Shown one piece after another: positions 1-10,613 of a DNA stretch of 64,000 nucleotides. The DNA comes from Aplysia californica (taxonomy: Eukaryota > Mollusca > Gastropoda > Aplysiida > Aplysiidae). The first letter of the stretch is position 1; each line of letters opens with the position of its first letter. The DNA lies in assembly GCF_000002075.1 (NCBI RefSeq), contig NW_004797490.1:992595-1056594 (forward strand), written 5' to 3'. Both the position numbers and the translations under genes were made by a program. A model generated the notes under the pieces. It searched no databases, was not told the DNA's origin, and was given only the letters and a program-made list of their open reading frames with translations.

Positions 1-350
1 CCCCCACCCCCACCCCCCGCAAAAAACAACAACAAAAAATCCCCGTCGAATGTTACAGCTGCAATAATTATGTCACTGAATCGGACACACAAAATCTTCA
101 CGTGGCATGATTTGGGTACAGTTCAACTCTTAGTTTACGGTGTGCGCAACAAATTTTGAGATTCAAGTAAGTTTTCAGTATCACAAACTTTCTTGTAACC
201 TCGCTCCTATTTATTAACCTATTTGCATTTTTTTTAACTCCACCAAACTGAGAAGAAATTAACGATCTAAGCATAGCACTAGCAGTTAACAAGCAGTTTG
301 ATTATAGATAAGATAAGATTTTTTAAATTAATGGTAAATTTAAACTATTT

Positions 351-870
351 GTTTTTTTGGTAAGTGTTTTACGGCGCTCGCAACTGAATAAGGTCATATG
401 AGCGCGCGGGACACATTAAACATTTTCAGTTGGTAGGATATTTTGGATTTTGCCCGGGTGGCGGCCGAAGCCTACTCGAACCGATTTTAGACCACCAAGG
501 GATCTTTAACGTGCGCAACTTGCACACGGGACCTCCGAGATTTTTCGCCCTTGTCCGAGAAGGCTAGGTGTAGATCTGTCCTACCAGAAGACCAGGGGTG
601 TGGCTGAAACTTTCAGTGAAAGACAGCAGTAAAAAGGCTGCAGAAAGAGTCAGGAGCCCAGAGGAAGGGGCAAAGGAAGTGAGGGGGTGGGGTAGAAAAT
701 GGAGACGAAAGCAGACAACAGAACATTTCTAGAGAGCAAGAAAGGAGGTGAAAGAAAGGAGACAATTATTAGAGGAGAATTTTTTTGTGGGTGGCAACCT
801 GGATTCAAACCCGGGACCTTTGAATGAGAGTTGAGAGGCGAACACCTTAACGTCTAGGCCTCGAAAGCCC
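351..870 (-). mobile_element. SINE family A, minus-strand copy
   Basis: Read on the minus strand, this matches the copies at 4232-4754 and 48155-48677 over its whole length: tRNA-like head with a decayed B box (GGTTTGAATCC), a CT-rich body, then the tail CATATGACCTTATTCAGTTG...GCGCCGTAAAACACTTACC. It is more diverged than the other two. Its head edge adjoins the MITE at 876-1053. Confidence 0.85.
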
Positions 871-875
871 CCTAT

Positions 876-1053
876 CTGTCCCCGTCGTTTTATGCAAGAA
901 AAATTCTGAAATTATGCAAACTGAGCCCAAAGATGTGAAATTATGTGATTCTGTTAATTAACAAAGAATGATAAAGGAAAATAATCAGAAATTATGCCCA
1001 AAAAATTACCAAATTTTGCTAAATTATGCGGGGTGCATAAGCCACAGGGACAG
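876..1053. mobile_element. MITE family 'CTGTCCC', copy 1, 6-bp target duplication
   Basis: 178 bp beginning CTGTCCCCGTCGTTTTATGC and ending in the inverse (GCATAAGCCACAGGGACAG). It is flanked by CCCTAT at 870-875 and 1054-1059. It matches the 6343-6522 copy along its length. No coding capacity. Confidence 0.85.
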
Positions 1054-1697
1054 CCCTATGACTATGAGAGATTTTTGTTATGACTGTTAACAACCAAGCC
1101 AGCTAAACTAGCACGCCGGATACAAAGAGTTAATGTGTAATCAAGGAGCTTAGAACTAAGTTTTTAATCTCCTTGAGCGCAATATCCTGCTCGAAAAATT
1201 ATGTTGAGAGCTTTGGTTGTATTTTTATGATTGAAGTTAGAAACTTATCAGTCATGTAGGCAGTTCTTGGAAAAGGGAACGTAGTCATCAACAAAAATGA
1301 ACACTGGGACTATCAGCAGGCGGACTCTGACTCGAGGTGGATATTGGAGAGGGGAGCGGAGCACGTGTGGCAATGCCCGGAGTGCTATGATGTTGTTCCC
1401 AGGAAAAAGTAAACAAGTCATCAACAGTGGAATCAGGGTAAAGTAGGACATTCCAGTGGCACCCTCCAATTCTATACGCATAGCTAGTTTGCAACGCTAT
1501 TGTTGCGGCTAAGTCACGATGGATCCGATTTCACGTTTCACAGGACAACCCCGTTCCAGCGCATGCAAAATGCCAGACCCCCTAACGCCGTGTGAAATTT
1601 GAATTGGCTGTATGAAACATTTGTAATAAATTGTAATCTCATAAGCAAAGGCGAAAAGATCAGACAAGTCCAACAGATTAAATATATCTCTATATAA

Positions 1698-2262
1698 TAT
1701 CTAATGCCAGATGTTCCACAGAAATGAAAAGAAGAATTTGCAATGGCTAAGGCTAGTTTCAATAAAATGAGCCCAATCCTGAAAAAATAGAAACATCTCA
1801 ATAAATGCCTGAATGAAAGTTCTGAAATGCTCTGTATGGTCAACCATACGGCTGTGAATGCTGTGAAAGACAGTGAAAATGAAATGAACGCAACAGAAAT
1901 GTGGTTTCGTGGGAGACTGCTGAGAATATCGTGGAAGGAAAAGAAATCAAATGAGTTAGTACTTGATGAAGCCAACGTGGGACGCTCACTGTTAAAAACA
2001 ATAAGGAAAAGACAAACGCAGATTTTGGGACACATGAATAGACATAAAGTAAAGGTCTTGAACATCTAGCTCTAACAACTGACAAAATTGAAAGCAAACG
2101 AGGAAGAGCTAGGCCCAGAGCAACCTACTTAACAGATGGGTAACAAACAGGGAAAGGTCGGGGTAACGTAGATTTTTTTAAGAGCATCCGAGCAGAGGAA
2201 TGGATGGAGAAGCATGATCACCGATGTCTGCCGCAGATCTGGCACTTGATGATGTTGATGAT
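1698..2262 (+). mobile_element. 5'-truncated LINE, end of the reverse-transcriptase ORF and 3' repeat tail
   Basis: Translated pieces across several frames match the familiar C-terminal end of RTE/CR1-type LINE polyproteins: EMKRRICNGXG-like start, then ATEMWFRGRLLRISWKEKK, LLKTIRKRQTQILGHM, and KRGRARPRATYLTDG. A final MITDVCRRSGT is followed directly by TGATGATGTTGATGATG. A short TGATGA-type simple repeat at the 3' end is an RTE-like trait. The copy is interrupted by frame changes and is dead. Confidence 0.75.
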
Positions 2263-2398
2263 GTGCGGCACCTCTCTTATCCCGTGATATTTTTACTCAC
2301 GACTTGTGACAAGTGGCATACGACGTGCGGCAGACAACTTTCTCTGACTGACGCCTGGCTGTCGGAGACTCTTTCACAACAGTGGATTGTTTGTTTTG

Positions 2399-2565
2399 TT
2401 TTAGTAAGAATTTTATGGCACTCACAACACAAATAAGTCATATGTGCCGAAGACTAGAGGTAGTGCTAGAGAGTAACAAACAAAAGTAAGAGAAGTATAG
2501 ACGATAAAAGTTTGGCAGGAAGGAAAGAGCAAACAACACCAGAGCACCCACCACCCAGAGCAGTG
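2399..2565 (-). mobile_element. SINE family B copy
   Basis: Minus strand: starts GGGTGGTGGGTGCTCTGGTG, body with TTTGTTTGTTACTCTCTAGC, then a decayed tail (GGCACATATGACTTATTTG...GCCATAAAATTCTTACTAAAAC). It shares the body with five other copies in the window. Confidence 0.75.
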
Positions 2566-2711
2566 AAAGTATCGCGTTTTCCCTTTGCATACTATATAAC
2601 ATGTGTATACATAGTATCCTTCGTTTATCAGGCAGCCATACGTCATTTTCAAAAGGTACACTTTTCTGATTCACTTTAGAAATTTACTGTTTACCACCGG
2701 GCTTCCGAGTT

Positions 2712-2752
2712 CATTTTTAGTAATCGTTTTACGGCACTCGAAACAGTGGCGT
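2712..2752 (-). mobile_element. Fragment of the shared SINE tail
   Basis: Only the terminal part of the tail is present (TAGTAATCGTTTTACGGCAC on the plus strand), followed by unrelated sequence. It is probably a severely 5'-truncated insertion. Confidence 0.5.
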
Positions 2753-2819
2753 CCAAGAGAAACTTGAAAATGTAATCACCCAAGCATCGGGTCAAAGACT
2801 TGCGTTACCCATTCATACA

Positions 2820-2880
<61 letters not shown>
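2820..2880. repeat. (TA)n microsatellite
   Basis: About 29 TA units in a row at 2820-2878, ending in an imperfect TATATAAATATATG. It abuts the left arm of the large inverted repeat at 2883. Confidence 0.95.
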
Positions 2881-2882
<2 letters not shown>

Positions 2883-3128
2883 TATGCATCATCTGACCCA
2901 TTAATATTTCATTTATGTTGAGAGACGCCCGGGATATGGTCACTCAAAACTGACCTTAAAAATCAGGCTTGGCAAAATTGCGCGAAATTAAAGAAACGTA
3001 AAATTGTCTTCGCGCGAGTATTGAGGAGCATCATTATCAATATTGGTAACAACGGACATACATTGCATATCCAGTGAGTAAATAATTTTGTCTCAGTAGT
3101 AAACAAATTTTACGATATTTGGTTACGA

Positions 3129-3629
3129 CAAAGATAGTACAAGACAAGATGGGCCACTTCTCTCTTTGAGCCAATTAAAAAAGTGTCCTCAAAATTTGGT
3201 GGCGCCCTCTTCACAAAAGCGCACTCTTTGCGAACAGAGTTACCCTACTTGAGTTTTAAAAAATCAAAGTGAAACTAGCAAGTTTTGGGATAAATTTCGG
3301 AAGAACGCTTTTTAAAAATGATTACGCTGACAAAAAACGTCTTCCGGAGGAAAAGGAGATGGTTTTCTTCGTTTAATTTGACTTTAGAATGAAGGGCGAG
3401 AGGTCATTAAAATTTTTTAAAACCCAAAACTCCGCACTGAACATACCCGAACTGCTGATGAACAGCAGTCGAAGTCGATCTGCGCACGCATCGAGGTGCT
3501 ATTCCTATTCTTCTTCTGGAAAAACGAAAGAGAGCTTCAAAACAGACTGCAGCGCCATCTGAAGCAAAGAGCATACTTCCTGCGGACACTTTTTAGGCTG
3601 AGTGGCCCATCTTGTCTTGTACTATCTTT
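3129..3629. mobile_element. MITE with about 30-bp TIRs and 8-bp target duplication
   Basis: The left end CAAAGATAGTACAAGACAAG (then ATGGGCCACT) is matched by the inverse at the right end. GGTTACGA lies at 3121-3128 and again at 3630-3637. Homology between the ends continues inward (AAAAAGTGTCC). 501 bp, non-coding. An 8-bp duplication fits hAT or P superfamilies; the TIR does not decide between them. Confidence 0.8.
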
Positions 3630-3639
3630 GGTTACGATA

Positions 3640-4218
3640 GTTTCAAACAAAACGGATTACAGTGCGATTACAACTACAACACAAAACTTGGACTTGACAT
3701 ATACTATGTGCTCATTGTTATTTTGTTTAAGAGCCATTTGTTTTGTGAAGTGCACTCTGGGCATCGATTCTATTAAATTTCGGTCATAATTATTTGTCAT
3801 TTCATCCCAAATGTCACAGAAAATTGATTGAAAACAAAGGGTGTGAATTGGGAGCAAAGTCGCTTTTCTTCAGCTGCTGTTTCAAGGGATTTCACAATGC
3901 ACGTAGGATTCATATCGGGGCTATTTACTGGTGACCACTCCAACGTTGAATTTTTATTTGTTTTTCCAAGAATTGTCTAGGGGTACACATTAATATAATA
4001 ATAGCCCTGAGAGAAAAGGCTTTGCTGTGCATGGATATGTCTACTTGAAAGAAACCATGTCGAAAATATGGGTAAGACATGACACTCGCGCGATGTATTC
4101 CACTAAAACAAGCCATCCGGTGATTTTCACGAGGGCGGTTTTGTTTATTCTACCCCTGATAATCCAAAACCGTGGCAATTTCGTGGCCCCTGTTCCTCAC
4201 TGACAGATGATTATGTTC
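3640..4218. other. Non-coding interval without recognised features
   Basis: AT-rich sequence between the MITE and SINE A. The open frames here are short and lack any family resemblance. Confidence 0.4.
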
Positions 4219-4231
4219 AAACTCTAACTAT

Positions 4232-4754
4232 GGGGGCTCTCGTGGCCTAGAGGTTAAGGTGTTGGCCTCTCATTCAAAGGTCCCGGGTTCGAATCCGGGT
4301 AGCGACCGAAACATTTTCCTCTCTAAAATTGTCTCCTTTCACCTCCTTTCCTGCTCTCTAGCAAAGTTCTGTTTGCTTTCATTTCCACTTTCTGCCCCCA
4401 CCCCCTCACCTCCTTTGCCCCCTCCTCTGGGCTCCTGACTCTTTCTGCAGCCTTTCTACTGCTACTCCTTGGCTCCTCCTTACTGCTGTCTTTCTGCCAC
4501 ACCCCTGATCTTCTGGTAGGAAAGATCTACACCTAGCTTTCTCGGACAGGGGCGAAAAATCTCGGAGGGCCCGAGTGCAAGTTGCGCACGTTGAAGATCC
4601 CTTGGTGGTCTAAAATCGATAAGAGTAGGCTTCGACCGCCACCCGGGCAAAATTCAAAATTTCCTACCAACTGAAAATATTAGGTGTGTCCCGCGCGCTC
4701 ATATGACCTTATGCAGTTGCGAGCGCCGTAAAACACTTTACAAAAAAAAAAAAA
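4232..4754 (+). mobile_element. SINE family A, full-length tRNA-derived copy
   Basis: The tRNA-like head has A box TGGCCTAGAGG and perfect B box GGTTCGAATCC (near 4289), then a CT-rich body, the tail CATATGACCTTATGCAGTTG / CGAGCGCCGTAAAACACTTT, and poly(A). Target duplication AAACTCTAACTAT is at 4219-4231 and 4755-4767. The promoter boxes look intact, so it may be a young copy. Confidence 0.93.
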
Positions 4755-5199
4755 AAACTCTAACTATCACTAACACAGTCCAATAGCTCTTAAACAAAAA
4801 CAAAATTAAAACTAATGAACATGTGTAACTATTTAAGTCCACGCTTTGCGTGGTATTTGTAACTGCTCTGTTTTCCAATCTGTTGGAAGTTACCATCAGA
4901 AGATGCTGTACATTGCAGAGACAATAACATGCTTTTGTCAGTTGAAATATTCAATACAAGTCCATTCCACCAATGTTGATGCACCTCAGTATATTATACG
5001 AGCTAACACACTTTTACGTTTTTCTGATTTTGCACAATTTAGCCAAGCCTGATTTTTTTAGGTCAATTTTCAGTGACCATATCTCCGGCGTCTCTAAACA
5101 TAGATTAAAAGGTCAGATGATGCAGCATTCAGTTTTATATTGGTATGCTGCATGAGCGGGAAGTACAAAGCTATAATACGATGATTGGGCGATTACATT

Positions 5200-5362
5200 T
5201 TCAAAGTTTCTTTTGGACGCCACATAAATGCCGAAAATTTGAGGTGTTACAAGTGAGTAACAAACATAAAAAAGGGAGGAAAGATAAGGACGAAACAGGT
5301 TTGACAGGACAAAAGAAGCAAACCACATCAGCAGAGCACACGCCAACCACCCACTTTTCAAG
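5200..5362 (-). mobile_element. SINE family B, diverged copy
   Basis: The minus-strand body is present (TGGGTGGTTGGCGTGTGCTC ... TTTGTTACTCACTTGTAACA), but the tail is largely replaced by unrelated sequence. A 25-base poly-C tract follows at 5401-5426. Confidence 0.65.
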
Positions 5363-5773
5363 TTCTCCTTCCGTATCCGAGAGGACGAGTTACTCGTCAC
5401 TCCCCCCCCCCCCCCCCCCCCCCCCAGGCAAGGGCGTGAAATACCACAGTACATTTTTACATGGCATCAACCGACAAGCCAGAACAAAAATAAAATAAAC
5501 ACTCTCATCGGCACAATTTTATATAATTTAGGAGGCGGCTTCCGATCCTGCATGTCAAGGTCAATCTGAGCTGTGAGGGACATAGTCTCAGCAGAAAGAT
5601 TGAGACAACTGGATAAACATTTCTCCTTCCTTGGGTCTTCTGCATATGATAGAGGAGCGTCTAACTGCTACACCACAGACGTCGGTTTGCCAGTACAAAC
5701 GGGAATCAGAATTATAATTTGAAGAGCACAGGGGGAAAACGACGGTAGTCACAAACTGGAAATTGTGAGGGTA

Positions 5774-6216
5774 CTTTACTTTTTCATCCTCTGTTGCCGT
5801 TAAGCGTCGAGGGGAGATGAAGTTTTCTATGGTAGGCCAGCTCCGCAGCTCTTTCAGTTGTGATGTTATGTTTTCTTAGGGTTTCTTTGACACCCTCGAT
5901 CCACCTTTTGCGTGGCCTTCCTCTTCCTTTATAGCCTGAGTGCTTGGTGTTGTAGGCTCTCAAGGCTGGCTGGTCAGGTGACATGCGTAACAGGTGGCCA
6001 AACCATTTTATCACCTGTCTTTCTATGTAACGCAGGCAGGACTCAGTGCCGATAGCTGCTCTTACTTCTTTATTTCTCTGCCAGTCTCGTCTTGTGATGT
6101 TAAGGGTTTTGCGGAGACATTTCATTTCGCATGCAGTGATTTTGCTTTCATGGGTTTTTCTACTTAAGGTCCAGGTTCGCACTGATAACATAATGTTGGT
6201 ATGAATATATAGAGGT
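5774..6216 (-). mobile_element. 5'-truncated LINE, last 140 codons of the reverse-transcriptase ORF
   Basis: The minus-strand frame 6230-5784 reads ITACEMKCLRKTLNITRRDW, then YIERQVIKWFGHLLRMSPDQ and GYKGRGRPRKRWIEGVKETL, ending at TGA. These are standard C-terminal motifs of non-LTR polyproteins ('KWFGHLLRM', 'GRGRPRKRWIE'). The frame is still open, so the copy is not very old. It is a different family from the LINE at 1698. Clade not resolved. Confidence 0.85.
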
Positions 6217-6342
6217 GACGAGGGTGCCAATTTTAAAAGCTGGTGGACTCATAACTTCATATTTGTTCGACTGGTGGTTTATTGTTAAGTGTTGTTGAAA
6301 GGTAAATCTAACAATAATCAACCAACAGTTGAACAGAAATAC

Positions 6343-6522
6343 CTGTCCCTGTCGTTTTATGCAAGAAAAATTCTGAAATTAAGCAAACTGAGCCCAAAAA
6401 TGTGAAATTATGCAATTCTGTTGATTTTAACAAAGAATGATAAAGGAAAATAATCAGAAATTCTGCAAAAAAATGATCAAATTTTGCTAAATTATGCGGG
6501 GTGCATAAAACCACTGGGACAG
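6343..6522. mobile_element. MITE family 'CTGTCCC', copy 2, 6-bp target duplication
   Basis: 180 bp with TIRs CTGTCCCTGTCGTTTTATGC and inverse (GCATAAAACCACTGGGACAG). AAATAC occurs at 6337-6342 and 6523-6528. It lies inside the TIR element at 5735-6600, so it is younger than that element. Confidence 0.88.
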
Positions 6523-6846
6523 AAATACAGTTGTGAGTCAACAAGCGTTCAAAATTGGTACCCTCGCGTTTTTCAGTTTGTGACTACCGTTATTTTTCCT
6601 CTGTAGTCTTCAATTGTTTTAAAGTTTAGAGCACATACGTGTATCATCCATAGAAATAGAAACAGAAAATTAGACCATGGAACAGATAAAGAAGCAAATG
6701 AAGAGAAAAGTCAGCATGAAGCGGTAAATCCCACTCTAAACAATCACAGACACTCCCCCCCCCCCCCCCCTTTAAAAAAGCTCGACAATAGACGAGATAA
6801 CAAGAGGAAGTTCTTTTCCAATACAACAGTGAGCTTAGTTAGTTTT

Positions 6847-7027
6847 AGTTATAGTAGAGGTTTTACGGCGCTCGCAACTGCATGAGGTCATATGAGCGCC
6901 AGAAGATTAGAGGTGTTACAAGAGAGTAACAAACATAAAAAAAGAAGAAGGGGAGACAAGGAAGATAGTTTTCTATAGGAAAGAAGGAGCAAACCACACC
7001 AGAGCACCCGCAAACCACCCACACAGT
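6847..7027 (-). mobile_element. SINE family B copy
   Basis: Full-length on the minus strand: GGGTGGTTTGCGGGTGCTCT head, body, and a well-kept tail (GGCGCTCATATGACCTCATG, GTTGCGAGCGCCGTAAAACC). Imperfect flanking duplication ACAGTGAGCTT / ACAGTAAGCTT. Confidence 0.82.
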
Positions 7028-7212
7028 AAGCTTGAACTCGAGATGTTTGTTTTGAGTAATAAAGAGAAGCATATCGACACACTATAGTCATATTCAGTGC
7101 TGAGAAAAAGTAGGACAGACAGACAGAAACAACAGAGTGAAAGTAAAGAAGTACAAAGACGTAAAACCTACCAGTGGCGCTCTCCACCCACCGGCTCAAA
7201 CTCCACATTGTT

Positions 7213-7406
7213 TTAGTAAGCGTTTCATGGCATAATCAACAAAATCACTGGTACTGTGTTGCAAGTGCCGTAAAATATAAGTGACGAAGATTAGAGGCAT
7301 TACAAGAGAGTAACAAACACACAAAAAAGAAGGAGGAGAGATAAGGACGATAGATGTTTGATAGGAAGTTAGAGCAAACCACGCCAGAGCACCCGCCAGC
7401 CACCCA
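7213..7406 (-). mobile_element. SINE family B copy with a disrupted tail
   Basis: Head GGGTGGCTGGCGGGTGCTCT on the minus strand, body intact. The tail carries an internal extra piece (the GTGCCG/GTAAAA motif is present twice). Confidence 0.75.
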
Positions 7407-7434
7407 CTAATTCAACAGCCCACCAATGAGGACA

Positions 7435-7670
7435 ACAATGTGGGGGGGGGGGGGGAAGAAACAACCATAGTCTTCTCTTTAATTTCATGGTTTGCTTTAT
7501 TATGATCAAGTAAAAGGAATATGTATCTATCTAGTGTGGACGCATACAACTGACAATGTCAATTCTACAGGGAACGATGATGGAAAAGACAGAAAAAAAA
7601 ATTGGGGGGGGGGGGGGGGGGGGGGAGGGGGAGAAAAAGGGGGGGGGGGTTTTTCCCCCCCCCCCGGGAT
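7435..7670. repeat. Cluster of poly-G and poly-C tracts
   Basis: G runs occur at 7441-7455 and 7603-7626, then a G-rich stretch directly followed by T5 and a C run (7650-7670). Such runs are mutation- and sequencing-prone, so the exact lengths should not be trusted. Confidence 0.8.
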
Positions 7671-8103
7671 CTGTACAACGAACACACATGACTTTGTACA
7701 AACATGGTAAATTATGTAAATAATATATTAATTATATATAGTTCATTGTGTATATATTTTGGTTCACACTTTATATTGTTCCTTTTTCATTTAGCATATG
7801 ATTATGTACAGATTGCTTCGGCAGGAACAAAAAACAAGAGGATCATGATCACAAAAATACAACTTCAGGAGACCGGCTTACAGAAACCATGCCAGGACCT
7901 CCATATATAGCTCAAGTCACTGATGAACACAATAAACCAGGTCAATAAAAGCAAAACAAACAAACAAACAAAACAAATGCAAGTCCAAAAATTCTTTGTT
8001 ATTATGCTTTTTGAGGGGGTAAAAGGGTGCATATCTCACTGTACTTTTTCTTCATAAGCACACAAGTCTTTCAGAGTTAACGAACACACACACTTAATAA
8101 TTA

Positions 8104-8264
8104 TAGTGGAGTCCGCTCAAACTGAAATCAGCTGGACCACTAGATTTTCTTTGCCTTAACTGAGTTTTCAGTTTATAGAAATTGCTCAAATACAGGGGGA
8201 AAAATAATCGGTATTTTATTTTATTTTGGTTCACTGCTGTTTTCCGTTTATGCGGACTTCACTG
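8104..8264. mobile_element. TA-flanked pogo-like MITE
   Basis: 161 bp: TAGTGGAGTCCGCTCAAACT at the left, inverse of CAGTGAAGTCCGCATAAACG at the right, TA on both sides. Same family as 55862-56036. Confidence 0.65.
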
Positions 8265-8535
8265 TATTTTCTTTTTCAGTCACAACATCTACAAAATATG
8301 GCAGGTTCTACCTTTCCTGCAGGGTAAGAGGAAAATAAAAATGAAAAAGAAAATGACAGATATTCAGTGTGATGTTTCAGGTTTTTGTAAAAATAAAACA
8401 TAATGACTATCCTGTGGAGAAGAAGAATAAACATTTTCGATCATGTACATGAGAAATTAATCTTTTAGACCATTTTTGCCTTTTTTTCTCAATTGAATGC
8501 TTGAAGTCAGATTGACAGACTGGGAGATTTTTCGG

Positions 8536-8707
8536 TTTAGTAAGTTTTACAGCACATGCAACACATAGGCCATAAAAGTGCGGCAGATTAGAGATGTTAC
8601 AAGAGAGTCAGTCACATTAAAAGAAAAGAAGCAGAAAAGATAAAGATGATAAATGTTTGACAGAAAAGAAGAAGCAAACCGCACCACAGCACCCACTAGC
8701 CACCCAT
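8536..8707 (-). mobile_element. SINE family B copy, diverged
   Basis: Minus-strand head GGGTGGCTAGTGGGTGCTGT, body with CTCTCTTGTAACATCTCTAA, tail decayed (GTTGCATGTGCTGTAAAACT). Confidence 0.72.
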
Positions 8708-8719
8708 AGAATGTGACAA

Positions 8720-9847
8720 TCTATGGTAGGCTGTTCGACATAAAACAATTTTGTCCTTATGCAGTTCAATTACTGCCAACATTGTGCCCTGGCATTCCAA
8801 ATTCAGTCTACATATTATTTTTCAGACTATATGCTATACATATAACCTTTCCACTAGATTTTGGACTCATTTCATTTCACAGACTCCTACATTTTAGTTA
8901 GACTGTCTGGTTCTGACAGAGAGTGCTCACATTTAGGGAAACGGGAGAAGGGAAGTGGCTTGGAGGAAAGGCTGGTCTACTTTTAAAGCCGATGGGAATA
9001 CATATTAAAGAGACTTATATCTACAGGCATGTAAAAACAGTAACTTCAAGCAACACATGACACTAGGTTATGCTGATCCTTCCCTTCTGTTTTGACCCCA
9101 GATGTGCCACCCACAAAAAGTTTTGGTTCTCAGCTAGATCAAGCTCTCTCTGTCTCTCTCTCCTGAGAGATCAATAGACAAGAGATACAACAAATATCCT
9201 ATGGTCAGTCTACACCAGGCTAAAAAAAATACATGACCAGATGGCAGCCATAAAACTGCCCCCTAAGGTGAAACTTTTCAGCATTCTGATGATGCTTCAC
9301 CAAAATCAGATATGATTACTTTTACTTCCGTTCAATTTCAAATTATTCAACAATTTGTTTCGATACATTTCAAAATCATTTTGATAGAGCATCGTCTTGG
9401 AATGTACCACCAGACCAGCTCTAATTTATACTAAAATTAAAAAGTGTTACACTTCCTGGTTTTGGTAAAAACAATGTGCTTAGCATTCATCTCAAGCGCT
9501 TGTACACTTTGGCTATATGTTACAAATCATTGTGGGGAGCTTGAAATTGTAAAAAGTTTTTTTAAGGTAGTTCTCGAAGGTGAAACATTCACGAGCTGGA
9601 GTTTCACAACCCAGAAAGTGTCAGTACTTAACGGCCTGCTATACACACATATTGCTACCTATAAGAAGTGTCTACAACCATCACATAAAGTAACCCTTGT
9701 TTTTTATTTTTAGCAGTGATTAAAAATCACAACTTCAACAGCATTCACAAGTAATAAGGGCAGAACTGAAACAACACGCCCCCTTCCACAACACTACAAT
9801 CTTGCAAAATACTCCCCGTGAATGACCAATAAGAACTTCCAATATAT
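8720..9847. other. Non-coding interval without recognised features
   Basis: AT-rich DNA with short open frames only. A CTCTCTGTCTCTCTCTCC patch at about 9146-9163 is the only low-complexity block. Confidence 0.4.
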
Positions 9848-9855
9848 CCAGATAG

Positions 9856-10613
9856 TAGAGTTGGGGCGAGCGGACGGACGGGTTCGTTACTCGCGGACTC
9901 AGTCAGAGCAAACGGGTAACGGACGGCCATGAGAGCGAACTGCGAACCTCAAGACAGTTCGTTTTTTGGGTCCGCTCCACAATTTGACTCTCTCAGGGAG
10001 TGGACTGCGGACCTCAAGCCTCAAGTCAGTTCGTTTTTTGGGTCCGCTCCACAATTTTATTCACTGGGCGGGCGGGCGAACGGACGAACTCTAGCAGACG
10101 AGATACTCGACACGAGATTAGATCCATCGTCTATTGTTTGTTAATTAGGCCTGATGTTTCAAACCACAGGGAGTGAGAGAGGCTGGTGACGTAGTACTAT
10201 GTGTGTAACCTTTCACCTCGTGTGTGGGGCACACTATGTACGTTCCTATTATCGCAAAGGCCGGGGGCCGGGGAGGGGGGGATTTCCGCCGTGAACGCCT
10301 TGCTACAATGTGAGGCAGGAGGGTGATTTTTTAAAATTTTTTTTTTTTTTGGGTGGGGGTTGTAAGTTGTAGGCAATGGAAGGAGTCGTTCCCGTCCGTC
10401 CGCCCACCCGCTCGAATGCATGGAGTCTCTCGGTCCGCCCGTCCGCTCGCTCGCTAAACGAACTGTTGTCTCTGCACGATGTGTAGCGAGTAACGAGTAG
10501 CGAACTACTCTTCACAAACGGACGGTTCGTTACCTGTCCGCTCGTTTGCGGGTAGTGCCAGCGGGTAGTTCGTTATCCGCGGACGCTAATTTTGCGAGCC
10601 CAACCCAAACCTA
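9856..10613. mobile_element. Non-autonomous hAT-like element, 758 bp
   Basis: Perfect 8-bp target duplication CCAGATAG at 9848-9855 and 10614-10621. The ends are short TIRs (TAGAGTTGGG left, inverse of TAGGTTTGGGTTGGG right). Subterminal regions carry many CGGACGG/CGTCCG-type repeats in both orientations. A 40-bp unit (CAGTTCGTTTTTTGGGTCCG) is duplicated at about 9953 and 10024. There is no transposase frame, and the GC content is far above its surroundings. Confidence 0.85.

Larger units (their letters stand above)
2883..5122. repeat. Two inverted copies (about 230 bp each) of one repeat, 2883-3115 and 4895-5122
   Basis: The left copy (TGCATCATCTGACCC ... GAGACGCCCGGGATATGGTC ... AATCAGGCTTGGCAAAATTG) matches the reverse complement of the right copy (TGCATCATCTGACCTTTTAA ... 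GAGACGCCGGAGATATGGTC ... AATCAGGCTTGGCTAAATTG), and homology continues inward with gaps. It could be the long terminal inverted repeats of one 2.2-kb element, later invaded by the MITE at 3129 and the SINE at 4232, or two separate copies in opposite orientation. Confidence 0.6.
5735..6600. mobile_element. TIR element hosting a LINE end and a second MITE
   Basis: The outer ends are inverted: ACGGTAGTCACAAACTGGAA at 5742-5761 and its inverse near 6570-6590, with GAGGGTAC next to each. The left arm is cut after GAGGGTAC (5766-5773) and resumes as GAGGGTGCCAATTTT near 6219, so the LINE piece between (5774-6216) is an insertion with an 8-bp duplicated edge. The CTGTCCC MITE at 6343-6522 is a second insertion. 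Without both, the host is only about 240 bp. Confidence 0.65.

Noticed and set aside
1538-2065. Minus-strand 175-codon frame rich in Phe and Ser
   Set aside because: It lies antisense to the LINE reverse-transcriptase end at 1698-2262, which explains the sequence better.
4232-4310. Functional tRNA gene
   Set aside because: A and B boxes are good, but the sequence continues into a SINE body and tail, has target duplications and recurs at 48155.
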